This document shows, in pieces, positions 6,126 to 12,684 of a DNA stretch of 12,684 bases; within the stretch, counting starts at the first letter, position 1, and every line of letters starts with the position of its first letter. Under the pieces are notes generated by a model. It was not told where the DNA came from and did no database searches. It saw only the letters and a program-made list of their open reading frames with translations. The DNA comes from an uncultured Rhodospirillaceae bacterium (GTDB lineage: Bacteria; Pseudomonadota; Alphaproteobacteria; MPNO01): NCBI GenBank assembly GCA_937916005.1, contig CALGIA010000281.1:1-12684 (forward strand), read 5' to 3'. A program made the translations under genes and the position numbers.

Positions 6126-7772
6126 ATGATCGACGGTTTCACGCCGTTTCCCGCTGATCTGGCTCAGCGCTATCGCGACAGCGGATATTGGCTCGACCAG
6201 CCGTTGGGTGATTATTTCCGCGATTGCTGCGCCCGCTACAGGGACCGGACCGCAATCATCGCCGATGAGGAGCATGTGAGCTATGGCGAGCTCAATGACC
6301 GGGTCGAGCGCCTGGCGCGGCATTTCATCCGGATCGGCTTCAAGCCTCTCGACCGGGTGATTCTGCAGCTGCCCAACACGCCGGAATTTCTCTATGTCTA
6401 TCTGGGGTTCCAGCGCATCGGCGTGATTACCCTGCTGGCCCTGCCGCCCCATCGCCGCCATGAAATCGGCCATTATGTGGATTTTGTCGGCGCCGTGGGT
6501 TATGCCGCCGGCGACCGGGCGGGGGATTTCAGCTTCGTCGACATGGCCCGGGATATTCAGACGGACTCCCCCGGCCTGCGCCATCTGTTGATCCTGGGCG
6601 ATGAGGTCCATGACGGCTGTATCTCCATCGGCGGTCTGCTGGCGACCGAGCCGGAACCGCCGAAAGAAGTGCTCGATGTTCTCGAGATCGACCCGGACGA
6701 GCCCGCCGTGTTTCAGCTCTCCGGCGGGACCACCGGCGTGCCCAAGATCATTCCCCGGACCCATAATGATTACGTGCTGAATTCCATCGGGTGCTCGGGC
6801 TCGAACCATATGAACGCCGACACGCGGCTGCTGGTCTGCCTGCCCATTGCCCATAATTTCCCGTTGGCCTCACCCGGCATCCAGGGGGTTTTCGTCCATG
6901 GCGGCGCGGGCGTGATCACGCGGACGGCCCGTCCCGAAGATATCCTGCCGGTGATCGAGCGCGAAAGGATCACCCATCTGGAACTGGTGCCGGCGGCGCT
7001 GATCCGGCTGCTGCATGACGATGATTTCGACAGATATGATCTGTCGTCCGTGCGCATCGTCAATACGGGCGGCCAGCGCCTGCAGCCGGAAACCGCCGCC
7101 CTGGCCGAACAGAAATTCCCCAACGGGAAAGTTCAGGAAGTCTTCGGCATGGCGGAAGGGCTGGTCATGCTGAACGATATCAACGATCCGCCGGCCACCC
7201 GGTTCGAGGTCGCCGGGCCGGTCTGGTGCCGGGACGACGAGATCAGGCTGGTCGATGACGAGGGCAGGGACGTGATGCCCGGCGAGGTCGGCGAGATGAT
7301 CTGCCGCGGCCCCTATACGCTGCGCGGTTATCTGAACCTGCCCGACCATAACGCGCGCAGCTTTACCGCCGACGGGTTTTTCATGACCGGCGATCTGATG
7401 CGCCAGCATTCCCCGGGCCGTTATGTGGTTGAAGGCCGCAAGAAGGATCTGATCAACCGGGGCGGCGAAAAGATTTCCGCCGAGGAGGTGGAAAACCTGA
7501 TGCTGGCCCATGAGTCCGTGCGCAACGTGGCCTGCGTGCCCATGCCGGACCCGATTTTGGGCGAACGGACATGCGCCTACGTGATTCCCGCACCCGGCGC
7601 ATCGCCGACACTGGAAAACTTGTGCAAATTCCTGTTGGATCAGGGCATCGCAAAGTTCAAACTGCCCGAGCGGCTGGAGCTGGTGGATGTGTTTCCGCTG
7701 TCGCCGTTCGGAAAGGTCTCGAAGAAGGACCTTACCGAATTGATCGCGGCCAAACTGAAACAGGGGGAATAA
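6126..7772 (+). CDS. Aryl-acid AMP ligase, (2,3-dihydroxybenzoyl)adenylate synthase-like
   Basis: The 548-residue member of the ANL superfamily starts at ATG 6126 with GAGG five bases upstream. It would activate an aromatic acid with ATP to an aryl-AMP. Landmarks are the P-loop SGGTTGVPK (199-207), aromatic-pocket motif IAHNFPLASPG (241-251), GMAEG (341-345), TGD (421-423), the hinge region GRKKDLINRGGEK (437-449) and the C-terminal catalytic lysine K530 in SPFGKVSK. Aligned by eye to DhbE, N235, S240 and V337 correspond to N244, S249 and V347, the pattern I recall for 2,3-dihydroxybenzoate rather than salicylate. No carrier protein, isochorismatase or other siderophore gene is adjacent; the neighbours are catabolic. 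That argues for degradation, as with salicylate-AMP ligase SdgA of Streptomyces, with CoA rather than a carrier as acceptor. Family is secure; acid and acceptor are inferred. The next gene begins one base after its stop. Confidence 0.88.
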   Translation: MIDGFTPFPADLAQRYRDSGYWLDQPLGDYFRDCCARYRDRTAIIADEEHVSYGELNDRVERLARHFIRIGFKPLDRVILQLPNTPEFLYVYLGFQRIGVITLLALPPHRRHEIGHYVDFVGAVGYAAGDRAGDFSFVDMARDIQTDSPGLRHLLILGDEVHDGCISIGGLLATEPEPPKEVLDVLEIDPDEPAVFQLSGGTTGVPKIIPRTHNDYVLNSIGCSGSNHMNADTRLLVCLPIAHNFPLASPGIQGVFVHGGAGVITRTARPEDILPVIERERITHLELVPAALIRLLHDDDFDRYDLSSVRIVNTGGQRLQPETAALAEQKFPNGKVQEVFGMAEGLVMLNDINDPPATRFEVAGPVWCRDDEIRLVDDEGRDVMPGEVGEMICRGPYTLRGYLNLPDHNARSFTADGFFMTGDLMRQHSPGRYVVEGRKKDLINRGGEKISAEEVENLMLAHESVRNVACVPMPDPILGERTCAYVIPAPGASPTLENLCKFLLDQGIAKFKLPERLELVDVFPLSPFGKVSKKDLTELIAAKLKQGE

Positions 7773-7773
7773 G

Positions 7774-8700
7774 ATGAAAGTCATCTCGTATAACCACAAC
7801 GGAACCCACGGCGTCGGCGTGATGGTCGATGACCCGTCCGAACCCGGCGGATTCGTTTCGCTGTCGAAGGCGGCGCCCGATCTGCCGCACGATCTGCGGG
7901 CCATTCTGGAAATCGATCCTGGGCTCGACCGGGTGCGCGCGGCGGCCGAAGGCAAGCCGGCCGACATGGTGACCAGCGACGTGACGTTCGATCCGCTGAT
8001 CCGGGAGCCCCATGCAATCTGGGCGCTGGCGCTGAACTACACGCTCCATATCGAGGAAACCGGCCTGACCACGTCGCGCGAATATCCGCAGATCTTCCTG
8101 CGCATGCCGATCAGCCAGGTCGGTCATGAAGAAGCGCTCTGGGCGCCCGGGCTCAAGATCGCCGAGGCCTATGATTACGAGGGCGAGCTTGCGGTGATCA
8201 TCGGCAAGCCCGGCCGCCACATCAAGCGCGAGAACGCCTTCGACCATGTGGCCGGCTATTCCTGCTACAACGAAGGCTCGGTGCGCGAATATCAGAGCCA
8301 GAACCGGCAGTTCGGCCTGGGCAAGAATTTCGAACGCTCGGGCAGTTTCGGCCCGTGGCTGGTGACGCCCGACGAATTCGGCGACCCGGCCGACCACACC
8401 CTGGTCACAAGGCTCAACGGCATCGAACGCCAGCGCGCCAAAATCTCCGGCATGCTGTTCGATGTGCAGCATCTGATCTGCTATCTGTCGGAAGGCTATA
8501 CCCTGCAGCCCGGCGACGTGATCGTGTCCGGCTCGCCCGGCGCGCTGCCCCTGCGGCCCGGCGAAAAGCCCGAAACCCCGCGCGGCCCCGTGGTGGTCGA
8601 AGGCCAGCTGCATATGCGGGCCGGCGATGTCTGCGAGGTGGAAATCGACGGGCTCGGCACGCTGTCAAACCCGGTGATCGAGGACCCCACGCCCCTTTAG
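7774..8700 (+). CDS. Fumarylacetoacetate hydrolase (FAH) family protein
   Basis: The 308-residue protein starts at ATG 7774, one base after the ligase stop, with AGGGGG (7762-7767) inside the ligase end as ribosome-binding site, so the two are translated from one message. FAH-family enzymes use Mg2+ or Mn2+ to hydrolyse or decarboxylate acylpyruvates and similar ring-cleavage products. Visible landmarks are the lid with LALNYTLHIEE (85-95; H92 and E95 match the catalytic His/Glu pair), the metal site YDYEGELAV (E136 and E138), GYSCYNEGSVREYQ (161-174), GLGKNFERSGSFGPW (181-195) and SGSPGALPLRPGEKP (252-266). The usual third metal ligand, Asp in the typical YND motif, is Glu167 here; this is conservative and, as I recall, occurs in a subgroup. 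The neighbours suggest it acts late in aromatic-acid breakdown, on an acylpyruvate-like or isomerisable product. The exact reaction is unknown. Confidence 0.85.
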   Translation: MKVISYNHNGTHGVGVMVDDPSEPGGFVSLSKAAPDLPHDLRAILEIDPGLDRVRAAAEGKPADMVTSDVTFDPLIREPHAIWALALNYTLHIEETGLTTSREYPQIFLRMPISQVGHEEALWAPGLKIAEAYDYEGELAVIIGKPGRHIKRENAFDHVAGYSCYNEGSVREYQSQNRQFGLGKNFERSGSFGPWLVTPDEFGDPADHTLVTRLNGIERQRAKISGMLFDVQHLICYLSEGYTLQPGDVIVSGSPGALPLRPGEKPETPRGPVVVEGQLHMRAGDVCEVEIDGLGTLSNPVIEDPTPL

Positions 8701-8729
8701 CCATCCGGGGCCAGCCGGGGCGCGGCGAT

Positions 8730-8758
8730 TTGTCTCACGCGACGCTAAGCTGTATCAT
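8730..8758 (+). promoter_or_regulatory. Sigma70-like promoter ahead of the dioxygenase gene
   Basis: TTGTCT (8730-8735) and TATCAT (8753-8758) are separated by exactly 17 bases. The -10 matches five of six consensus positions and the -35 four of six. Transcription would begin near 8765, about 50 bases before the TauD-like start. It lies in the 114-bp gap that breaks the otherwise tight cluster. Confidence 0.5.
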
Positions 8759-8776
8759 CGCATGGTGATGGAGACG

Positions 8777-8793
8777 GGCGCATGATATGCGCC
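8777..8793. promoter_or_regulatory. 17-bp palindrome, likely operator or leader hairpin
   Basis: GGCGCATGATATGCGCC has perfect 7-bp arms around GAT. It sits about 12-28 bases after the predicted transcription start of the promoter at 8730-8758 and 21 bases before the TauD-like start codon. That place suits a repressor of the GntR, MarR or TetR type; alternatively it folds in the leader RNA. No matching site was found before the ligase gene. Confidence 0.45.
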
Positions 8794-8814
8794 GGATAAA
8801 AAAGGATTTCCAAA

Positions 8815-9909
8815 ATGCCGGATGATGCCGCCTTTCAACTGTCGCCCAACCGCGAGCCCGCCGAGCCCATGAAGCCGGTGGTCGATCCCGCCGACTGGAC
8901 CGGCAAGGATCTGGAAGCCAGCGACGACTGGAAATATGCCCTGACCGGGGCCGATGTCGCCGAGATCGAGGCCGCTCTGGCCGGTGTCGAGGCGCGCGGC
9001 CTGGAGATCAAGGATATCACCCTGGCCGATTTCCCCCTGCCCAACCTGGATGCCAGGCTGGCCGCCCTCAAGGAGCAGCTGCTCCAGGGCCGGGGCCTGG
9101 CCATGATCGAAGGCATGCCGGTGGAGAAATGGGACATCAAACAGGCCGCCATCGCCTATTGGGGCGTGGCGCTGCGCATCGGCGAGCAGGTCTCGCAAAA
9201 CTACAAGGGCCATCTGCTGGGCCATGTCTATGACATCCTCGGCTCGGACCGCAATTCCAGCACATCGACCCGCGCCTATCATTCCAGCGCCGAGCTGAAC
9301 TTCCACGCCGACAGCTGCGACGTGGTGGTGCTGATGTGCCTGCGCCAGGCCAAAACCGGCGGCGGCAACCGGCTCGCCAGCACGGTGGCCATCTATAACG
9401 AAATGCTGCGCCGCCGGCCCGATCTGGTGGAGGAACTCATCAAGCCCTGGTACCGCGACCGGCGCAACGAAATCCCGCCCGGCAAGGACCCCTGGTTCGA
9501 GCTGCCCGTGTTCCATTTCGCGGAAGGCTATCTGTCCGTCGGCTGGCAGAATTTCTACATCCGTTCCGCCCAGCGGTTCGAGGAACTGCCGCGCTTTACC
9601 GAGCGCCAGAAAGAAGCCCTCGACATGATGGACACCCTGGCCGATGAATTGTGCATCAGCCTGACCACCAAACCGGGCGATATCCTGTTCCTCCATAACC
9701 ATGTGACCGTGCACGCCCGCGACGAATATGAGGATTGGGAAGACCCGGACCGCATGCGCCACCTGCTGCGCTTCTGGCTCGCCATGCCCGACGGACGCCC
9801 CCTGACCGACGCCGTGCTGGACCGCTATGTGGGGCTCAAGCCCGGCCAGCGCCCGGCCGGCATCATCGTGGAGAACATGGAATTCAGCACGCCCCTGATC
9901 CCCGAATGA
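8815..9909 (+). CDS. TauD/TfdA-family Fe(II)/2-oxoglutarate-dependent dioxygenase
   Basis: The 364-residue protein starts at ATG 8815, with AAAGGA ending eight bases upstream. The family oxidises a C-H bond with O2 and 2-oxoglutarate, releasing succinate and CO2, and can cleave C-S, C-O or C-N bonds through an unstable hydroxylated product. The iron triad is visible: H164 and D166 in LNFHADSCD, and H300 in LHNHVTVHARD. R319 in HLLRF fits the arginine that holds 2-oxoglutarate. It is longer than TauD itself (about 280 residues) because of about 60-80 N-terminal residues. Proteins with the HxDSCDVV motif form a recurrent subgroup without, to my knowledge, a settled function. It has its own promoter-like sequence and palindrome upstream and precedes the monooxygenase fusion by 56 bases. 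It may release or prepare the aromatic acid used by the cluster, in the way TfdA cleaves an aryl ether; this is a guess from context. Confidence 0.85.
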   Translation: MPDDAAFQLSPNREPAEPMKPVVDPADWTGKDLEASDDWKYALTGADVAEIEAALAGVEARGLEIKDITLADFPLPNLDARLAALKEQLLQGRGLAMIEGMPVEKWDIKQAAIAYWGVALRIGEQVSQNYKGHLLGHVYDILGSDRNSSTSTRAYHSSAELNFHADSCDVVVLMCLRQAKTGGGNRLASTVAIYNEMLRRRPDLVEELIKPWYRDRRNEIPPGKDPWFELPVFHFAEGYLSVGWQNFYIRSAQRFEELPRFTERQKEALDMMDTLADELCISLTTKPGDILFLHNHVTVHARDEYEDWEDPDRMRHLLRFWLAMPDGRPLTDAVLDRYVGLKPGQRPAGIIVENMEFSTPLIPE

Positions 9910-9921
9910 TCGGCCTGTTGA

Positions 9922-9935
9922 TCGCCGCGCGGCGA
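9922..9935. promoter_or_regulatory. 14-bp perfect palindrome between dioxygenase and monooxygenase genes
   Basis: TCGCCGCGCGGCGA is fully self-complementary, in the 56-bp gap between the two genes. In so GC-rich a genome such a palindrome can arise by chance. It may form a hairpin tuning expression of the last gene. The ribosome-binding site TTAGGA (9951-9956) follows it. Confidence 0.3.
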
Positions 9936-9965
9936 CGCCTGACTTAAGTATTAGGAAATAGCTTC

Positions 9966-12302
9966 ATGAAAGTGAACGTCATCGGCGGCGGGCCGTCCGG
10001 GCTTTATCTCGGCATCATGATGAAGCTGGCCGACCCGGCCCATGAAATCCATATCTATGAGCGCAACCGGCCCGATGACACGTTCGGCTTCGGCGTGGTG
10101 TTCTCCGACAACACATTGAACCACTTCCTCGGCCTCGACCCGGACTCCTACGAAGCCATCACCAACGAATTCGCCTATTGGGACACGATCGAGGTGCGCT
10201 ACCGCGACCGGGCCATCCGGTCGTCCGGCCACGGCTTCTGCGGCATCTCCCGCATGCGGCTGCTGAATCTGCTGCAGAAACGCGCGGAAGAACTCGGCGT
10301 GCGCATCGATTATGAAACCGACATCACCGATTTCGAGCCCTACCGCGACGCCGATCTCATGGTCGGGGCCGACGGGGTCAACTCCCTGGTGCGGGAAACC
10401 TACAAGGACCGCTTCAAACCCCATATCGACATGCGCAAGACCAAATTCGTCTGGCTCGGCACCACCCAGACCTTCGGCCCGTTCACCTTCATCTTCCGCG
10501 AAAACCGGCATGGCTGGTTCTACGCCCACGCCTATCAATATGAGGACTCCGGCACCACCTGGATCGTCGAATGCCATGAGGACACCTGGAAGAACGCCGG
10601 CCTCGATTCCGCCACCGAGGAAGAAACCGTCGCCTATTTCGAGGAGTTCTACAAGGAAGAGCTCGGCGGCCACCCCCTGCTGGCCAACCGTTCATTGTGG
10701 CGCAACTTCCCCGAGATCAAGGCCGAACACTGGCATTTCGAAAATGTCGTGATGCTGGGCGACGCCGTCCACACCGCCCAGTTCTCCATCGGGTCCGGCA
10801 CCAAGATCGCCATGGAGGGCGCCGCCGCCCTGAGCCAGGCCCTGAATGCCTATCCGGATGTCCCCACGGCGCTGGCGGCCTACGAAGCCGCCCGCAAGGA
10901 TGAGGTCGGCGCGCTCCAATCATCGGCCATGATCAGCCTGCAATGGTATGAAAACGCCCGGCGCTATAACGGCCATGAGCCGGAGCAATATGTCTTCAAC
11001 TTCCTGGCCCGCACCAAGGGCATGACATACGAAAATCTGGCCATGCGCGACCCGGACTATGTGAAAAGCGTCGATAGCTGGTTCGCCAATAAAGTCCGCG
11101 AACAGGGCTTCACCGAAATCTCGGTCAACGACCCGCCGCCACCCATGTTCACCCCGTTCCGGCTGCGCGGCATGACCGTGCCCAACCGGGTGGTGGTGTC
11201 GCCCATGTGCCAGTATTCGGCGGACGACGGGCTGGTGGGGAACTGGCACATGGTCCATCTCGGCGGGTTTGCCGTCGGCGGCGCCGGGCTGGTCTATACG
11301 GAAATGACCGACGTGTCCCCCGAAGGCCGCATCAGCCTGGGATGCGCCGGCATGTACAAGCCCGAACACCGCGACGCCTGGGCCGGTATCGTCGATTTCG
11401 TGCACGAAAACAGCGCCGCGAAAATCTGCATGCAGCTGGCCCACGCCGGGCGCAAGGGCTCCACCAGACTGGCCTGGGAAGGCGACAACCAGCCGCTCGA
11501 ACAGGACGGTTGGCAGACGCTGGCGGCCTCCGCCATCCCCTATATGCCGGGCGGCAATGTGCCCAAGGCAATGGACCGGGCCGACATGGACAAGCTGCGC
11601 GATGATTTCGTCCAGGCCGCCATCTGGGCCGATGAAGCCGGCTTCGACATGATCGAAATCCACATGGCCCACGGCTATCTGCTGTCGTCCTTCATCTCGC
11701 CGGTCAGCAACACCCGCACCGACGAATACGGCGGCTCTCTCGAAAACCGCATGCGCCTGCCGCTGGAAATCTTCGACGCCGTGCGCGAAGTCTGGCCCGA
11801 AACAAAACCTGTTTCCTGCCGCGTCTCCGCCACCGACTGGGTCGGCGATGACGGCATCACCGGGGACGACGCCGTCGCCATCGCCAAAATGCTGAAATCA
11901 CACGGCTGCGATATCGTCGATGTGTCCGCCGGCCAGACCACCCAAGACGCCAAACCCGTCTATGGCCGCATGTTCCAGACCATGTTCTCCGACCAGGTGC
12001 GCAACGAAGCCGTTATCCCCACCATGGCCGTCGGCAACATCACCACCGCCGACCAGATCAACACCATCGTCGCCGCCGGCCGCGCCGACCTGGTGGCCCT
12101 GGCGAGACCCCATCTGACCGACCCCCACTTCACACTCCGCGCCGCCGCCCATTACGGGTATGAACCCCAGAAATGGCCCAACCAGTACCTCCCCGCCAAA
12201 TCCCAGATCGCCCGCCTCGCCATCGCCGACCGCAACCGGACCCTGGAACTGATGGAAGAAGCCGCCCCCCCGAAACCAATCTATCGGGATCTGGAGGAGT
12301 AG
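9966..12302 (+). CDS. Fused flavin monooxygenase / OYE-type reductase, 2-aminobenzoyl-CoA or salicylyl-CoA type
   Basis: The 778-residue protein starts at ATG 9966 with AGGA nine bases upstream. Residues 1 to about 380 form an FAD-dependent aromatic-ring monooxygenase: the FAD motif VIGGGPSGLYLG (5-16), VGADGVNSLVR (133-143) and MLGDAVHTAQF with D266. From about 393 to 740 it is an OYE/YqjM-like FMN domain: FTPFRLRGMTVPNR, SPMCQYS (C415, Y417), QLAHAGRKGS (490-499), IHMAHGYLLSSF (H566, H569, Y571) and the signature NTRTDEYGGSLENR (582-595). This order and length match 2-aminobenzoyl-CoA monooxygenase/reductase of Azoarcus evansii and proteins annotated as bifunctional salicylyl-CoA 5-hydroxylase/oxidoreductase. 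The first half would hydroxylate the ring of an aroyl-CoA and the second reduce the dearomatised product with NAD(P)H. The ligase in the same cluster supports an activated-ester substrate, but sequence does not tell 2-amino from 2-hydroxy. It ends the cluster. Confidence 0.9.
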   Translation: MKVNVIGGGPSGLYLGIMMKLADPAHEIHIYERNRPDDTFGFGVVFSDNTLNHFLGLDPDSYEAITNEFAYWDTIEVRYRDRAIRSSGHGFCGISRMRLLNLLQKRAEELGVRIDYETDITDFEPYRDADLMVGADGVNSLVRETYKDRFKPHIDMRKTKFVWLGTTQTFGPFTFIFRENRHGWFYAHAYQYEDSGTTWIVECHEDTWKNAGLDSATEEETVAYFEEFYKEELGGHPLLANRSLWRNFPEIKAEHWHFENVVMLGDAVHTAQFSIGSGTKIAMEGAAALSQALNAYPDVPTALAAYEAARKDEVGALQSSAMISLQWYENARRYNGHEPEQYVFNFLARTKGMTYENLAMRDPDYVKSVDSWFANKVREQGFTEISVNDPPPPMFTPFRLRGMTVPNRVVVSPMCQYSADDGLVGNWHMVHLGGFAVGGAGLVYTEMTDVSPEGRISLGCAGMYKPEHRDAWAGIVDFVHENSAAKICMQLAHAGRKGSTRLAWEGDNQPLEQDGWQTLAASAIPYMPGGNVPKAMDRADMDKLRDDFVQAAIWADEAGFDMIEIHMAHGYLLSSFISPVSNTRTDEYGGSLENRMRLPLEIFDAVREVWPETKPVSCRVSATDWVGDDGITGDDAVAIAKMLKSHGCDIVDVSAGQTTQDAKPVYGRMFQTMFSDQVRNEAVIPTMAVGNITTADQINTIVAAGRADLVALARPHLTDPHFTLRAAAHYGYEPQKWPNQYLPAKSQIARLAIADRNRTLELMEEAAPPKPIYRDLEE

Positions 12303-12562
12303 GGCGGGGACGGAGGCAGCGGAGGAAGCGGCCTTCGGCCCGACCCGGCGACGGCCGGGGGCGTTGGGTTTTAAGGTAGGGGGGAAACAGTTGACGATCC
12401 TTCACGGAAGTCGATGAAACCAATTGCTACCCATCCGTCTTGAGTGAATCCTGTAACCCTGAACCAGGTCACTGCGATTGAGTTGAAAATATGTTAGGGT
12501 AGGGTTGTTGCCATCGTCTGTTACGGCGGCAATAGTAGGCGAACGCTGGGTGCGCTAAAGGT
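12303..12562. other. Intergenic region after the aryl-acid cluster
   Basis: This 260-bp stretch holds a GC-rich purine-biased run, a possible terminator at 12344-12359, and then AT-richer sequence without a recognisable gene, tRNA or CRISPR unit. TTAGGGTAGGGTT (12494-12506) is a small local repetition of AGGGT. I saw no promoter with both boxes in good order. Confidence 0.5.
12344..12359 (+). terminator. Possible terminator of the aryl-acid cluster
   Basis: CCCGGC (12344-12349) pairs perfectly with GCCGGG (12354-12359) around a GACG loop, 42 bases after the last stop codon. A short TTTT follows only about ten bases later, so it is an imperfect intrinsic terminator. A smaller GGCC-TTC-GGCC hairpin lies just upstream (12330-12340). 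Confidence 0.35.
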
Positions 12563-12655
12563 ATGATTTTGGTTGAAATCAGCTCTCTAGAAAATTTTAA
12601 GAAATGGTTTCAAGGCAAACCCCGTGACATGGGAACTATGCCCGAAAGTTGGTGA
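12563..12655 (+). pseudogene. Broken start of a small hypothetical gene
   Basis: A frame from ATG 12563, or from TTG 12569 where AAAGG has better spacing, reads ISSLENFKKWFQGKPRD and then MGTMPESW and a stop. From memory, the first part resembles the start of a small alphaproteobacterial protein of unknown function with an F-x-x-W-L/F ... P-R-D/E-W pattern that normally continues with an alanine/arginine-rich IAARAALR-type helix. Here that helix is missing from about 12632 on. The gene looks cut by an inserted sequence. The short length makes the family match weak, and it could be a chance frame. Confidence 0.3.
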
Positions 12656-12684
12656 CGGTGATTTCAGGCGGCGTGTTTGATTTG
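12633..12684 (-). mobile_element. Possible end of an insertion sequence (cut by window edge)
   Basis: From about 12633 the sequence changes character, starting GGAACTATGCCCGAAAG. On the minus strand the last bases read an open frame ending QIKHAA and a TGA stop (12664-12684), as would the C-terminus of a transposase close to its element's end. The preceding plus-strand frame is broken at the same place. No terminal inverted repeat or target duplication can be tested, since the rest lies outside the window. The family is not identified. Confidence 0.22.

Noticed and set aside
5913..6854. Long minus-strand open frame (313 codons) overlapping the start of the aryl-AMP ligase
   Set aside because: It mirrors the codon bias of the ligase and has no recognisable motifs; the ligase on the other strand has a full set of family motifs.
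6870..7967. Long minus-strand open frame (365 codons) across the ligase and FAH genes
   Set aside because: It spans the end of one well-supported gene and the start of another and has no family signature.
8755..9762. Long minus-strand open frame (335 codons) opposite the TauD-like gene
   Set aside because: High-GC shadow frame with no motifs; the plus-strand gene has an intact iron site and a ribosome-binding site.
12494..12506. Telomere-like TTAGGGTAGGGTT
   Set aside because: Only two imperfect units; chance in a short AT-richer stretch.

Overview
This looks like a GC-rich alphaproteobacterial chromosome segment. That is inferred from codon use, the protein families present, weak Shine-Dalgarno signals before several genes, and an intergenic repeat of a kind I associate with Rhizobiales and Rhodospirillales. 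The genus cannot be fixed from the sequence alone.

Layout. (1) Positions 1-432 hold the 3' part of a cysteine-dioxygenase-like cupin gene cut by the left edge. A 249-bp spacer with a long imperfect hairpin (502-537) follows. (2) Positions 715-3399 hold two co-directional genes, a sugar-transfer-associated type ATP-grasp ligase and a DegT/DnrJ/EryC1 PLP aminotransferase. By eye they are less GC-rich than what follows, and they look like a small accessory biosynthetic couplet. (3) A converging minus-strand gene (3396-5465) encodes a single-chain ADP-forming acyl-CoA synthetase; its stop codon overlaps that of the aminotransferase. (4) About 660 bp (5466-6125) have no convincing gene but hold several inverted repeats, a 13-bp tandem duplication and a probable dispersed repeat. 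(5) Positions 6126-12302 hold a four-gene plus-strand cluster: an EntE/DhbE-like aryl-AMP ligase, a fumarylacetoacetate-hydrolase (FAH) family protein, a TauD/TfdA-family Fe(II)/2-oxoglutarate dioxygenase, and a 778-residue fusion of a flavin monooxygenase with an Old Yellow Enzyme (OYE) domain. A sigma70-like promoter and a 17-bp palindrome lie between the second and third genes. (6) Positions 12303-12684 hold a possible terminator, then a short broken reading frame and what may be the end of an insertion sequence.

How the genes may work together. The last four genes suggest breakdown of an aromatic acid through an activated (AMP, then CoA) ester. The ligase would activate a 2-hydroxy- or 2-amino-benzoate type acid. 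The fusion protein resembles 2-aminobenzoyl-CoA monooxygenase/reductase and bifunctional salicylyl-CoA 5-hydroxylase/oxidoreductase, and would hydroxylate and partly reduce the ring. The FAH-family protein could hydrolyse a late C-C bond. The TauD-like enzyme has no place in the known versions of these pathways and could supply the aromatic acid from a larger precursor. No ring-cleaving dioxygenase, separate CoA-transferring enzyme, transporter or regulator is visible here. This four-enzyme combination is the best candidate for an undescribed pathway in the window.
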